Shown: positions 24,481-37,508, counted from the stretch's first letter. The stretch: DNA of 64,000 bases from Megalobrama amblycephala (GCF_018812025.1 NC_063062.1:2392754-2456753); one strand, 5' to 3'. Made by a program: numbers and translations. The notes: a model not told the origin generated them from the letters alone.

Positions 24481-25688
24481 TTACTCAGCCACAGCATCAT
24501 GTCTCCGTACTGGGTCAGGCCACAGGACTTCATCCACATCACAGGCCACATTTTGTCTGGCCAGGCAACGGGGGAAAAAACCTTGGCATGCCGTATCCAG
24601 GCTTGGCATGCCTCCACACCTATGTCACCACAGGCAAGTCCCATGGCTTGCACCAAACCTAATCCATGGATATTGACATACAGCCAGGAGTCGTGTTTCC
24701 TGACATTTATATGTGCCTGATTTCGACGCCGGGGAAATACATAAAGCAAATCTACCTGTGAATATTTTATATAACTACAATATAGGTAGATTAAATCCGC
24801 GTAATCACTTATATCAATGTTATATATGTCGTCATATTATCCAGCTCTAAAATATATATAGTTTTATAGTATAGTTTTTGTCAGTGTTTATTTTAAAACA
24901 CACAATTATGCAGAATATAAGATGGAAAATATTTAATTGATGATTTGTCAACATAATATATAACAATACAATATATATGGAATGATTTTACCTCAAAATC
25001 CAACAATTTGACACAAAATGATAAATGCAAATCCATGTCTCTGCCTGGAGTCCAGCTGTTTCTGTGAATTGCACTGATCCATTTGCTTTTTTCTGTAGCT
25101 TTCAGCAGTTTTTAAATATATACCTCAGGAATACCTCATGATGTATCTGTAGCCTACTTAGTCATTTTGATAGTAGGCTAATATAGCTAATATACACTTA
25201 CAGCCTGTGTTGCCTTCATATAAGGGTTATATAAGGCTTTTAATTTTTTTGCGGCTCCAGACAGATTTGTTTTTTATTTTTTTGGTCCAATATGGCTCTT
25301 TGAACATTTTGGGTTGCCGACCCCTGAGTTAGACCAACCCTCCATTACAATACTACAGTATATTGGTACAGTGATGTACTGAAACATATATTTACTTACA
25401 ATATAAAGTATGTCATACAGTAATTGCTGTCAACATTTACATACTGTACTATAATGTCAAAAAAGGTAATTACCTGTTCTCTTCTCTAAATCTTCGCATT
25501 ATGGTGGACACAGTGAATCTACTGATGTTTGGTTGTACCCTTTGTCCAGCCTCCCTCATGCTCATACCATGGACAAGAACATGGTCAATCACAGTAGCTC
25601 TGATTTCATCAGATATTACTGTTCTTGGTCTTCGCTGACCACCTCGACCTCCTCTCACATGAACTCTTCCTCTCAGATTTCTATCCAT
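24481..25688 (-). pseudogene. IS630/Tc1-type transposase remnant
   Basis: The start at 25688 gives MDRNLRGRVHVRGGRGGQ and then a helix-turn-helix-like DNA-binding segment (RTVISDEIRATVIDHV, SMREAGQRVQPNISRFTV), open to 25470. The other end, terminating with TAA at 24483-24481, encodes a typical C-terminal tail (ACDVDEVLWPDP) in a frame shifted from the adjoining open stretch. The catalytic middle is missing: about 24800-25440 is AT-rich filler, including a hAT-like terminus (GGGTTGCCGACCCCTG, near 25312). The gene cannot make an active enzyme. Confidence 0.75.
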
Positions 25689-25930
25689 TGTAGGGCCTCA
25701 CAAACCAGTGCTCTCTGAACTGGCTTACTTTATATGTTCCCTCACATCATTAGACACAAGTGTGATCAATTTTGAGTTGTTGTGTTCAAGTGGTGACATC
25801 TGTGCTTTAATTGTGTTTGACTTTTGTCACCTGTGCTCACCATTATGCAGCACGGGTGCATCACAATGAAAATGTGTTGGCAAGTTGTGTCTAAACAAGT
25901 GAAAAGTGCTTATGGTTTTGCCAAAAGAGT

Positions 25931-28900
25931 CAAGTCAAGTCAAGTCAAATTTATTTATATAGCGCTTTTTACAATTGGTAATTGTTTCAAAGCAGCTTTA
26001 CATATTAGAAGCACAGAAAAAAGAGAAGTGGTTAAAAATAAGCTGTACAAGCAAGCGTGGTAATATGTAACATATACAAGATGGTGCTACATTAAGCCAA
26101 TGTCGGCTGACTCCCAGGGGTGGAAAAAACCCCCTAGGAGAAAAACCCAGCATGCTAACACTGGGAAAAAAGTCCTAGGAGGGAAAAAACCCCTTGGAAG
26201 ATATATATATAACATATGTAAATGGATATGGAGATCAAAATCTGAATTATACATTTTTATTATAGAGATTAAAAATAGATTATATATAGATATATGTAAG
26301 CGGATACACAGATTAAAAATCTGAATTATAGATGCAGCCAGAACTGGATCTGTAGGCCCATTGTCTCCTGGGCTACGTTGTAGTCAGGTCCAGACACAGG
26401 TTCTCCATCTGATCTGGATACGGCCTGGATCCAGCACCCGGCAAACCTCGGGATAAGCAGAGAGACTGATATTAGCGTAGATGCCATTCTTATTCTGATG
26501 TACAGGTATATCTAGTGTTATAGGAAATGTTCTCGGTTCCGGTCGACCTAATTATTGCAGCGTAACAATCCTTTAACGGATTTGAAAAATGTTAATGTAT
26601 TGATAATGTGTTATGTGTATGCAAGAGCAAAGAGATGTGTTTTTAGTCTAGATTTAAACTGACAGAATGTGTCTGCTTCCCGAACAATGCTAGGAAGATT
26701 GTTCCAGAGTTTAGGTGCTAAATAGGAAAAGGATCTGCCGCCTTCAGTTGATTTTGATATTCTGGGTATTATCAACTGGCCTGAATTCTGAGATCGCAAT
26801 AGACGTGAAGGACTGTAATGCACCAAGAGCTCGCTTAGATACTGGGGAGCTAAACCATTTAGAGCTTTATAAGTAAGTAGCAAGATTTTAAAATCTATAC
26901 GATGTTTAATAGGGAGCCAATGTAATGTTGACAGAACTGGGCTAATATGGTCATACTTTCTGGTTCTAGTAAGAACTCTAGCTGCCGCATTTTGGACCAA
27001 CTGTAGTCTGTTTAAAAGCCGAGCAGAACAACCACCCAGTAGAGCGTTACAGTAATCTAGTCTTGAGGTCATGAATGCATGAACCAACTGTTCCGCATTT
27101 GTCATTGAGAGCATATGTCGTAATTTAGATATATTTTTTTAGATGGAAGAAGGCGGTTTTACAGATACTAGAAACATGACTTTCAAATGAAAGATTGGTA
27201 TCAAAGAGCACACCCAGGTTCCTAACTGAGGACGAAGATTTAATGGAGCACCCGTCAAGTGTTAGAGAGTATTCAAGGTTTTTTCGTGAGGAAGTTTTTG
27301 GTCCAAAGATTAGGATATCAGTTTTTTCTGAGTTTAATAATAAGAAATTTCTTGTCATCCAGTTTTTAATGTCAGCTATGAATTCTGTTAGTTTTGTGAA
27401 TTTGTAGGTTTCGTCAGGGCGCGAGGAAATATAGAGCTGAGTATCATCAGCGTAGCAGTGAAAACTAACACCATGCTTCCTAATTATCTCTCCTAAGGGC
27501 AGCATGTACAGAGTGAAAAGCAATGGTCCTAGTACTGAGCCTTGTGGTACTCCATATTGAACTTGTGATCGATACGACATCTCTTCATTAACTACTACAG
27601 ACTGATAACGGTCAGATAAGTATGATTTGAACCATGCCAAAGCAATTCCACTAATGCCAATATAGTTTTCAAGTCTTTTTAAAAGAATGTTGTGATCGAT
27701 AGTGTCAAAAGCAGCACTGAGATCTAATAACACTAATAGAGAAATACAGCCACGATCGGATGATAAGAGTAGATCGTTTGTAACTCTAACGAGAGCAGTC
27801 TCAGTACTATGGTATGGTCTAAATCCTGACTGGAAATCCTCGTAGATTCCATTTCTTTCTAAAAAGGAGCACAGTTGTGTTGAAACTGCCTTTTCTAGTA
27901 TCTTTGACAGAAAAGGTAGATTCGAGATTGGCCTGTAATTTACTAAATCTCTTGGATCTAGTTGAGGTTTTTTAATAAGAGGTTTAATAATAGCCTGCTT
28001 AAAAGTTTTTGGCACGTATCCTAGTGTTAAAGATGAATTAATTATATCAAAAAGTGGACCTACGACCTCTGGAAGCATTTCTTTCAGTAGTTTAGTCGGC
28101 ATTGGGTCTAACATACATGTTGTTGATTTTGATGATTTGATAAGTTTAGATAATTCTTCCTCTCCTATAGCGGCGAATGATTCTAGTTTTACCTCAGGGA
28201 CACTACAGTGCACTGTCTGAAGCGAAACTGTAGACGGTTGCATGTTTATAATTTTCTCTCTAATATTGTCAATCTTGCAAGTAAAGAAGTTCATAAAGTC
28301 ATTACTGCTGTGCTCTTTGGAAACGTCAGCAGTTGAATCTCTGTTTCTAGTTAATTTAGCCACTGTGTCAAATAAATACCTAGGATTATGTTTGTTTTCT
28401 ATTAAGAGATTTGAAAAATAAGTAGATCTAGCATTTCTTATAGCCGTTCTGTACTCAATCATTTTTTCTTTCCACGAAAGGCGAAAAACTTCTAGTTTTG
28501 TTTTCTTCCAACTACGTTCAGCTTTTCTCACAGCTCGTTTTAGAGCCCGAGTGTGCTCATCATACCACGGCGTTGGATTAGTTTCCTTAATCTTCTTTAG
28601 ACGTAAAGGAGCGACTGCATCTAATGTGCTGGAAAAGAGAGATCCAACAGTTTCTGTTGCAGCATCGAGTTCTTCTAAGTTGTCAGGTATACTAAGGCGA
28701 TGAAACTGCTCGGGGAGATTATTTATAAAGCAATCTTTAGTGGTAGAAGTGATGGTTCTACCATATTTATGGCTGGGTGGTGGTTTTGTAGCCTTGGCTA
28801 ACTGTATTATACACGAGACTAAATAATGATCTGATATATCATCGCTCTGCTGTAGAATTTCAACAGCATCAATATCAATTCCATGCGACAGTATTAGATC

Positions 28901-29664
28901 TAAGGTATGATTACGACAATGAGTGGGTCCTGACACGTGTTGTCTAACTCCAATAGAGTTTAAAATGTCTGCAAATGCCAATCCAAATGCGTCTTTATTA
29001 TTATCTACATGGATATTAATATCACCAACAACAAGGACTTTATCCGCAGCCAGTACTAACTCTGATAGAAAATCAGCAAATTCTTTGATAAAGTCAGTAT
29101 GGTGCCCTGGTGGCCTGTATACAGTAGCCAGCACAAATGTCAACTTACATAATGTTACATAAAGCACCATCACTTCGAAGGAATTATATTTGAAATTCTT
29201 TTGAATGATTCTGAATATATTACTATAAATTACAGCAACACCTCTCCCTTTGCCTTTCTGTCGAGGATTGTGTCGATAGTCATAACCTTGAGGACTAGAC
29301 TCGTTTAAAGTAACGTAATCGTCCGGTTTTAGCCAGGTTTCTGTCAAACACAGCAAGTCTAGTTTATTGTCTGTGATAATTTCATTTACAATAAGTGCTT
29401 TTGAAAAAATAGATCTAATATTCAGTAACCCAAGCTTTATCATTTGTTTATCTGATTTATCTGTGATTTTCATTTTTTGAACATCAATTAAATTTTTACC
29501 CTTAAAAGGTTTCGGAAGTTTTTTGTATTTACTAGTTCAAGGTACAGACACAGTCTCTATGTGAATAATATCTAGGTGAAAGAGTTTCTATGTGCTGTGA
29601 ATTATCTGAGTTCTGTGACGTGAGGCGGGTAGCAGACGGTCGGTTTAGCCAGTTTGTCTGCGTC
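25931..29664 (-). mobile_element. L2-type non-LTR retrotransposon (LINE)
   Basis: 3734 bp inserted in the Tc1-like element, flanked by AAAGAGT at 25924-25930 and 29665-29671 (7-bp target duplication). The 3' end on - finishes in a short TTGACTTGACTTGACTTG tandem repeat at 25931, typical of L2/CR1-like LINEs, which lack poly(A) tails. It carries one endonuclease-RT gene with a single frame break; no ORF1 was seen. Confidence 0.88.
26611..29473 (-). pseudogene. LINE endonuclease-reverse transcriptase, one frameshift
   Basis: ATG at 29473 opens 782 codons to 27125. Residues ~15-230 are an apurinic-type endonuclease ([33 protein letters not shown]). Residues ~455-730 are a reverse transcriptase ([55 protein letters not shown], catalytic YADD). 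The frame ends at a T7 run on + (27134-27140). From 27114 to 26611 the C-terminal domain continues (LDYCNALLGGCSARL, HWLPIKHRIDFKILLLTYKA, APKLWNNLP) in another frame. One inserted base in the homopolymer explains the break. The protein nicks target DNA and copies the LINE RNA into it. The copy looks young. Confidence 0.88.
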
Positions 29665-29756
29665 AAAGAGTGATTGATTCAATCAGTGGGTTCAGGCAAC
29701 TGAGCATTTGGTTCAGACAATAGGGTTTAGTGTTTTAGCAATTGAGAAAAACTGTA

Positions 29757-31089
29757 ATAAAACCGCTTATCACCTGCATTTGCGCTCACTATCGACAAAC
29801 CAACCAATTTGTTCAAAACATTTTTTTTTTAATCATTCCAAACACTTTTTAATTTTTATTCAGGAGTTATGTATATACAAAACTATAACTTTTTATGACA
29901 GTAGTTTGGTGATATTTAAAAAATTTAGCAAATTTCTTTTGTTTTCAGGTTTTTTCCCTCCCATCCTGTAGCCACTGGGGTGCGCCCCACCAGTTGAGAA
30001 CCACTGATATAAAAAATCCTATGTCGTTGATATACTGTATTTAACAACATACCACAGTTATTATGGATTGCAAATTTTAACCACATACAGTAATCTTTCT
30101 ACAATGGGAATGGTCAGACTGGCATACTATGCTATTACGAGGGCTGCAACTACTGATTATTTTGATAATCAATTAATCTGTTGATTATTTTTTCGATTAA
30201 TTGATTAGTCGGATAAAAAAAAATCTAAAAATTATTATACATTAAAAATGATTTTTTAATTAAAAATTAACTATGCTGTACATTTAAAGCAAAAAAGGGT
30301 TAAAATACAAACATTACATTCTAAACCTAAAAACATCTGATTGCCTACTATTTTAAAGCAGAAATTAAAACGACTAAATTAAAAATTATGATAAACAAAA
30401 ACAAAAGCACAAAATGTTAGTGTCACACTGCTGTGTAGATGATCCAACACAAACACGATGATGAAGGCAAAATACAATCTTTAATTAATCCAAAGGCATA
30501 AATCCAAACGTGAAGGGCATACACGCGCATAAAACTGACGAGACCGGGACAAAGAACAACAGAAAGGCAGGAACTTAAGTAGTGAGGATAACAAGGTGAT
30601 AAATGAGACACAGCTGACAAGCATGAAATAAGAATGACTGTGACCATTGAAACCGAGTGGTAGGTGTAGGAACCGTGGACGAACCAGACAAATTAATCAT
30701 TCAGATGATTCTTTACAAACATAATTACAGAAACCCAAACTTAGAGAATCTAATTTTCGGCTCCAGTCCGTCTACAGAAGAAACTCCTGCTAGGTAACTT
30801 TTATAGCACCATGCTTCCTGACCAAAGGAGAGGTGACAAACCAAATGGTCAAAAAGAAGATAAAGAGTCTTTGATCTCCAGATCAAAAGAGACAGAGACA
30901 ATGCAGGCCTGTGACCTAACTTTACAGAAAAACTCACAGAGACTGTTTCTACAACTAAAAATGCAGTGAATTGTTCCAAACAATTTGAAATGGACTTATC
31001 AAAAATCTTTTAACTGTATAAATTTGATATCATGTCTACACATGCTACATGTGACCAGTTATTTTTTAAACACCCACAACTCATGGAAC
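29757..31089. repeat. Fragments of dispersed fish repeats
   Basis: GTGCGCCCCACCAGTTGAGAACCACTG-like sequence near 29980-30007 resembles a hAT terminus. About 30140-30215 is a self-complementary GATTATTTTGAT/ATCAATTAAT/TTGATTAGTC patch common in fish hAT-type repeats. About 30420-30660 resembles a dispersed repeat with TTTAATTAATCCAAAGGCA. The true start of the ERV1 5' LTR may lie in the right part of this interval. Confidence 0.4.
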
Positions 31090-32028
31090 TGTGTGACGAT
31101 TGAATGGCTGAATGAAAGTATTTAGTGTCAGATAGGTTTCTAATTCTCTTCCTCTTCTCTAAATCATGGCTTGAATTAAATCTGTGTAAAATGTATCATA
31201 TTCCATTTAATAGAAATTATGTCCAAAATGGTACTCTCTGCCAAAGCCAGCAATTTCAGCAACCGGAGGTAACACTTATGATTGGGGCGGAGAAAAGCCA
31301 CCTTTTGAAACAGGACGATATCTGATTCCTCTCAGAGGTGGGACAAACACCTAAGTTTAAATAGTCATATCACAAGACAAAGAACTAGTGAAAAGTAAGT
31401 AGTGACCAGAGTAAGCAGAGTAATGTAACGAGTAACCATGGAGTAACAAGAAGAACAGACAAGCAGCTCATTCAAGCCATCCAACTTTCACTCACTTTTC
31501 TTTCCTTTTACTTAATTTTCTTTTCCGCTGAGTCTCGTGTTCTAAGTTTACCGCAAAGTTTAGCCAACGACTTTTACCGCTTCAACTTTAACTCCAGCCA
31601 CGACAAAGAGACTTCCCTTCACTTTGCCAGTACGCTCAAACGTGATTGGTTTTTACCTAACTACAATCCGGACCTGAAAAGGTTCTGCAGCAGATCATTG
31701 ACTTGGAAAACCCTTCTCTGCACGCCGACGAGGAGATTCACATTTAAGTCGACTCAAGCAAGTACCTCCAGATTTTAAAGCTGAACTGGTGCATTGAATT
31801 AATGATTCATGGTTCGTTCAGGTCAGGTCTTTTGAAGTGCATATTTTGAATCCTGTTCATCATAGCACTCTCTCTTAAAACTCTTTCTCTCTCATTTCCT
31901 TTCTTACTGCAATGCATATGAATGTGTGTGTGTGTTTGTATTAGATTAGTTTGTGTTAGAATAAATAAAGTCTCTTGTGGATTTTAAAAGAAAGTGTCTT
32001 GTATTATGTGCTTGTAAAATTTTATGTC

Positions 32029-34947
32029 TTAAAGGTGCTACAGAGGATGTTTTCGACGACTGAGAAACCAAAGACTGTTAGTGAGTTTTTGAAATGAGCG
32101 CATGCATAAGAAAAACCCCCCTCCTTCACAGCTCATTTCGAGGGAACGCCTCCCAAAACTCGTGCACGAGGGCTCTCAAGTGTCACGCATTGAGCGTGAC
32201 AGTAACTCATTTCGGTCTTTTGTCACGCACTCCCGCCACACATTGTATTTCTCACACAGAAAAACTATTTATCATATATTTAATATTCCGCAGTGCCCAA
32301 AATGTATCTGGCCACGCCAGCGTGTCTCCCCTGGAGTTCTTAGTCGAGCTTGCCACTTATCAGCCAATCTAAAAAAAGAAAGAGGCTACACAATAGCCAA
32401 TAAGAAAATAGCACTATTGTGTCTGGGTAAGATTTAATGCAACAACCAATAAAAAAAAAGCATATCCTGGAATTGTTCACCATCATCCTCGTTCACCATC
32501 ATCCTCGTTCACCCACAGAGGAAACCACTGGAGCTCTGAGCATCACTTTGAGCACAGAGTAAGTCATGATCTCCTGTTTTAATGTTACAACAAATTCACA
32601 ACTTGTTTGACACAAACAATGACAACTTGACTGCTGTTAGATAATGTTTTCCAGATAATCAGCATCAGTTTTTCATGAGTGTCTGAACTTAGCCAACAGT
32701 TTTACAGCCTGTTCACTGACAACACCTGCTCAGAATAAGTAGTCTAGGCCTAGTTATATTTTCGTTATCACACGATGACTGACATTTTGTCACATTAAAC
32801 ATCTCTCTCTCCAAATAGGCTCAATAATTTTATTAGCACTATATAAATTAAAGTGTATTGCATCGTCAAGGTTATAGGTCACTTTTAAAATCATGTCATA
32901 TTTCATATCCTGGCCATGGATGCATTAATCATTGCATCTGTCTTTCAAAGATGTTTAGCTCCAACCCTGAAAAAAACCCTTCAGCTGCCTATAGCCTTAG
33001 TAATCCTGAAGAGCTTGATTAGCTTGTTCAGGTGTGTTTGATTAAGGTTGGAGCTAAACTCAGCAGGACAGCGGCTCTCTAGAACCGAACCTGCCTACCC
33101 CTCTGTTAGTGGATTCATTATGTCGGACTGACCGCAGGTAACTCATAATCTGCAGTTGTTACTCCTGACAAAAACATTGCATGTGGCACCTGTGGAAAGT
33201 TACTGGAGCGTGCATGTCTCTCACAAGGAACGTAATGGCAGTGATTGACAAGCCAGAGGGCCAATCGATTGGCTGATGTTTTTAAGGCCCTACCTCGTGC
33301 ACAGATGATGTATTAACCCTCTGCAGTCTGAGGCTGATTTGGGGCCTGGAGAAGTTTTGACATGCCCTGACATTTGTGCTTTTTTCAGTTGTTCATAAAC
33401 ATATAAATGACAAAAGTGTCATTACACTGTATTCAGCACAAACTAGGCTACAATAATATATGAGGAACATGTATGTACATGTTTGTGTTTTTGAAGGAAT
33501 AATGTTTATGCGTGGTTATTGAAAAAACAAAAAACTTAAGTCACTGAAATAAGGCCAAAAAAAAGTATAGTAAATCTGTGTTCACAAGACTTCTGGGTAT
33601 TGGAGGTTGTAAACTAGAGTTTTTGCTTCAAAATTATGTAAAAATTATGCTGCCTACTCCTTCATATAAAACAATATATTGATTTAGTTTTTGTAAGACA
33701 CTTTTTGCCAAGAAACACAGTATGCATGGAGGCGTGAATCACCACTGAAAATGGGCCATTCTGAACTGAGAAGACAAAAGAATTGGATAGTAATGAGCTG
33801 AAATGACTTGCATATTAATGAGGCATTTCAGTCAGGTAGGCTGTGAAAAAAACCTTCTGTGATGTCTCAAGCTCATCATGATATATGAAACATACAGAAA
33901 AATATTATTACAATATAAAGTAATGGTTTTATATTATATTTTAAAATATAATGTATTTCTGTAATGCAAAGAGTCTGAATATAGGCTTTTAGTTTAAAAG
34001 CATGCACATTTGGAGAAATATTGGATTCTCATATGCTTATGTCAATTTTCTATACAGAGTAGTTATATTTTTTTAATATTCATTGTCATTACTATGAGCG
34101 CTGGTGTTTTCAATTCATCTTTGAAGTCGGAGGGCGCTGTCTGTGCATTTTTAGTCCACAAATTCATCTAAAAGAAGAAGAGGCTATTCCATGAATGGAG
34201 TTTCCAATTCATACTGCAGCCGGAGGGCGCTAAAGAAACAAAAACTCATCTAAAATTCATCTATAGAAGAAAAGAAAACAGGAACTACCTGCATGTCTTC
34301 TAGAGCTCCCTAACCATGATTTTTACATCCAGATAAACACTTTTCAAGACAATAAATACATGATTGAGACGATGAATGCATGTATTGCCTCTGAATTTGC
34401 GTCTGAATAGCGCTGGCTCCGTGGGCGTGGCCGCATTAGCAGATAATGAGCTGAATCACGGACTTCTGACATGGCTCTCTTTTCATACAGATTACATAAA
34501 CACAGAAGGTTTGTTTTCGATTTGACTTACATGATTTAAAACCTGACATCTTAACGTTTTTTAGACATAAGTTTAATTTTTCTGTGATTAGTATTCACTA
34601 AGTTACAGTTCATTTTCTGAGAACTATCAGATTGGACTTCGTTCAGAGGGAGAGGAGAAATCACGCATCATGTTAGTTTACTTTATTTTACAAAAAGCAC
34701 AACATTGTGTTTTTACTCTGAGTGTATACAAATAAAAGAAGATATTCTATAGTTTCAATTGATATATTACTTATGTCTCTATGACAAAAAATGACTGCAA
34801 AACGCGCCGGCGCGTTTTCAGACCTCAGAGTGTTAATATTATTCCTTTCAGTGCACATAATAAATAGTCTTTTATCAGTTAGTAAAGACAGTTTCAAGTA
34901 ATATTGCAAAAATGTATAAAACAAAACATCCTCTGTAGCACCTTTAA
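32029..34947. mobile_element. TTAA-flanked DNA transposon (piggyBac-like) in the ERV1 LTR
   Basis: The left end TTAAAGGTGCTACAGAGGAT and its exact inverse at the right (ATCCTCTGTAGCACCTTTAA) give a 25-bp inverted repeat including TTAA at both edges (32029-32032, 34944-34947). No transposase is recognisable. It contains another TTAA element (33313-34836), and a possible hAT-like fragment near 32950-33090 (TTTAGCTCCAACCCT with its inverse AGGTTGGAGCTAAAC). Confidence 0.85.
33313..34836. mobile_element. TTAA-flanked element nested in the previous one
   Basis: The left end TTAACCCTCTGCAGTCTGAG matches the inverse of the right end TTTTCAGACCTCAGAGTGTTAA with mismatches; TTAA edges are at 33313-33316 and 34833-34836. 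The first ~320 bp are nearly identical to the element entering at 63678. Non-coding. Confidence 0.8.
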
Positions 34948-34996
34948 ACTATCGATCTTAAAGTTACCGGGCTCTAATCAGTGTTTTCATGATAGC

Positions 34997-36383
34997 TGTA
35001 GCGAATTATCTCAAATGGGAAATATTAATAATTATTCATAGCTCATTATGATTACTAATTATGATTAATTATATGTAAATCCGTTAATCAGATTAACTGG
35101 ATGTAGCTACATTAAGATTAATATTACAATCAATTAACCTGTTCGTCCAGTGAACACTCAGTGTTGATTGTTTATTAATTCTAAGAAATGTTAATTTCCA
35201 GGTTATGGAAAAATAACATTCTTTTTGTACTGTAATACTCAGAGCACGTAGTCAGGATCAAAATCACTTTAAGAGGCAATTTATTAGCAAACAGAGTCAG
35301 AACCAAACATGTATTGTGCACAATCCTTTATTAACTAACTCAAAAACACATAGCTAAACTAACAAACACATAACATACACAAAGGTCACACACATACATA
35401 GGTAAGAATGAGTAATGATCAAGTTGAACCGAAAGGGGAATTGTTAATGGAGCTATAGGAAAAAGTCAAAGGCAATCTGGAAAAGAATCATCAGTTTTCT
35501 CAGTAATAAAACACCTTTGCTGACAAAGGTAAGTTTTACAAATCAATACTAAATCACTGTTTAGTGTTCAAATGTACGATACGATACATCTGATGAGAGA
35601 TCTTGAGGATTCAGTCCGAAGTTGTTGCCAGTATCTTCTGCATTGGATGAAGTAATATGAAATGACTTATAGATGAGCACATAGCTGGGTTGTTGGCCTG
35701 GAGAGGCCTGCAGCAAGGAGGTCCGTTTGGTCGTCCAAGAAGCAAGGAAAGAGAGGGAGTGGCATTGTTCTCTAGCTTTTAACCTCTGGTCAAAGTCCAA
35801 CCTCTTAAAGTTGATGTAGCCAATGAAGGTGTTGTATTTCCGGGCGACAACACACCTCCTGCCAGGGCTTTTACGATCAAGAAAGATTAACAAGCTGAGT
35901 TTTTGAATAAGAACTATAAAAGATTCTTGTAATACTGATGTGTTGCACAGGTATGGACATACCGCATACACAAGCATTTAAATCTTTTCGATACGAACCC
36001 ATAGACACTAAACATGGCATGATTGAAGTTACCTTAAATGTATCATAAAACATACACATACATACGTGAATACAATGATTGTAATACAGTGATGGTAATA
36101 ATGGATACCATTTCCTGGGAATGTGCATGTTCATTTATAGAACAGTCTGTCTATACATTAATGCAAGAGAGTCTGTGTTATTTGTGGATAATGCAGGAAA
36201 GATGCACGTTTTTGTGTGTCTCTTCTTTGCTCTCAATGCGGCAGCCACATTCTTTGGTGCAATAAAACTTCTCGGGGGATGGAAGCCAGACCCCAGAGTG
36301 AGCTTAAAACTATTGGTTAACTAACAAATAATTGTGTCTGATTTGTCTCAGTCATTACATAGTGGATATTCATATCCGCTACA
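34997..36383. mobile_element. Solo LTR nested in the ERV1 LTR
   Basis: 1387 bp beginning TGTAGCG and ending CGCTACA, a perfect 7-bp inverted LTR edge with TG...CA. The flanking 4-mers TAGC and GAGC differ by one base, probably a decayed duplication. A reversed poly(A)-signal region (CTTTATTAACTAACTC near 35330) suggests - orientation and a distant relationship to the ERV2 LTR. No coding. Confidence 0.6.
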
Positions 36384-36514
36384 GAGCTTATTATGGCACG
36401 AGCAGATGAACGCTGGACGATTCAGTTGCTCAGTTGTAAACTAAATGACTCTTTATAATTCCCTATAAATAAATTATTTCATTTGAGCTAATTTTGCTCC
36501 TTTCCTTACATTAT

Positions 36515-36532
36515 TGGTGGAGAATGAGGGCA
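36515..36532 (+). promoter_or_regulatory. ERV1 primer-binding site, tRNA-Ala type
   Basis: TGGTGGAGAATGAGGGCA starts four bases after the LTR end. Vertebrate tRNA-Ala 3' ends (CCCGCATTCTCCA plus CCA) would pair with all but one position. The match is from knowledge of tRNA-Ala, not a search. Confidence 0.65.
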
Positions 36533-37508
36533 GTTTAATCTAAATTTGGAGCACATATCAAGTCATTTATCTTTTTATTGATCAGATTATTAAAACACTC
36601 AGTGTGTGTGTGACGTACGCAGCGCGGCCCATTTGAACAAGTGCTTGAATGAGTTAGAGCTGTAACCTGAGTCTGCCGTCTTGTCTGCAGTAAATTTCAG
36701 ATCTGTGATATCATACTATACGATAAGGTAAGAATTAACCGTGTTCCTTAAATTCTAGAATGCCTTGTTCATAGCTATCCTGATTTCTGCGTGTTCCAGC
36801 GTCATTCAAATAACTATAACATTATGTGTGTATCAGAGAGCTGAATAAAACGAAACTGTATAAGGACGAATACTCTCCTCACAGTGCGGCAAGATTGAGT
36901 GTGTTCCTCAATCTTTTTCTAAAACCATTTATTTATTTATAGCTAAATTTATTAGTGCGTGTTCCACTGTACTCAATCTGCTATTTTTACCTTTGCTAAA
37001 CAGTACTGCTATATGCTTGCCTGTTTTATATTTATTTATTTATAGCTAAATTATTTGAAGTGCGTGTTCCACTGCTTTCAGTGTGCTATATTCTCCCGTT
37101 TGTTAAACAGTAGCTATACGCTTGCTTGTTTGAGCTTGTGTAACACTGTGTGTGTCCGAGTGCAATTAGAATTGGAAGTGATTTGAAATTAAGTTAAGTT
37201 AAACTGTTATATTTTGCGTGCATATAAAGACCCGCCGAGGTCGCTATTGTTCCATCTATTACAGCAGAAAGCTATCACTTAACCTTTAAGCCCCACGTCA
37301 TAAAACAGCTACGAGTGGTATCTCTTATTTATAGTGTTGAAATGCACCGACATTTCACATAATATACTTGATTGTACGTGCATGTGTCTTTCTTTTGTAC
37401 AGTTGCCTGTATTTGATGTAATTCACATTCGCCGCTATCATTTGTTTGGTCGCCATAGTTACAGTCGTGGCACGGAAGTCAACCAACGTTTACGGGTGAA
37501 AGTCATAT

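Larger units (their letters stand above)
24033..29756 (-). mobile_element. Tc1/mariner (IS630-like) transposon split by a LINE
   Basis: The left end (after TA at 24033-24034) CAGATTTTCTCGATTGCTAA and the right end (before TA at 29755-29756) TTAGCAATTGAGAAAAACTG form a ~26-bp inverted repeat with a few mismatches, flanked by TA as in Tc1/mariner. Without the LINE at 25931-29664 the element is about 2 kb. Remnants of a transposase gene lie on -. Confidence 0.8.
31090..36510 (+). mobile_element. ERV1 5' LTR, interrupted by nested elements (start uncertain)
   Basis: Oriented +. The 3' end ...TTTCCTTACA (36501-36510) is followed three bases later by a primer-binding site. AATAAA signals at 31960-31969, preceded by a GT tract, and the following CTTGTGGATTTT and AAGTGTCTTGTATTATGTGC stretches align by eye with the ERV2 LTR on its own strand. 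The U5 part is broken by a TTAA element (32033-34943) and a solo LTR (34997-36383). The 5' edge was not located; 31090 is a conservative guess. Confidence 0.6.
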
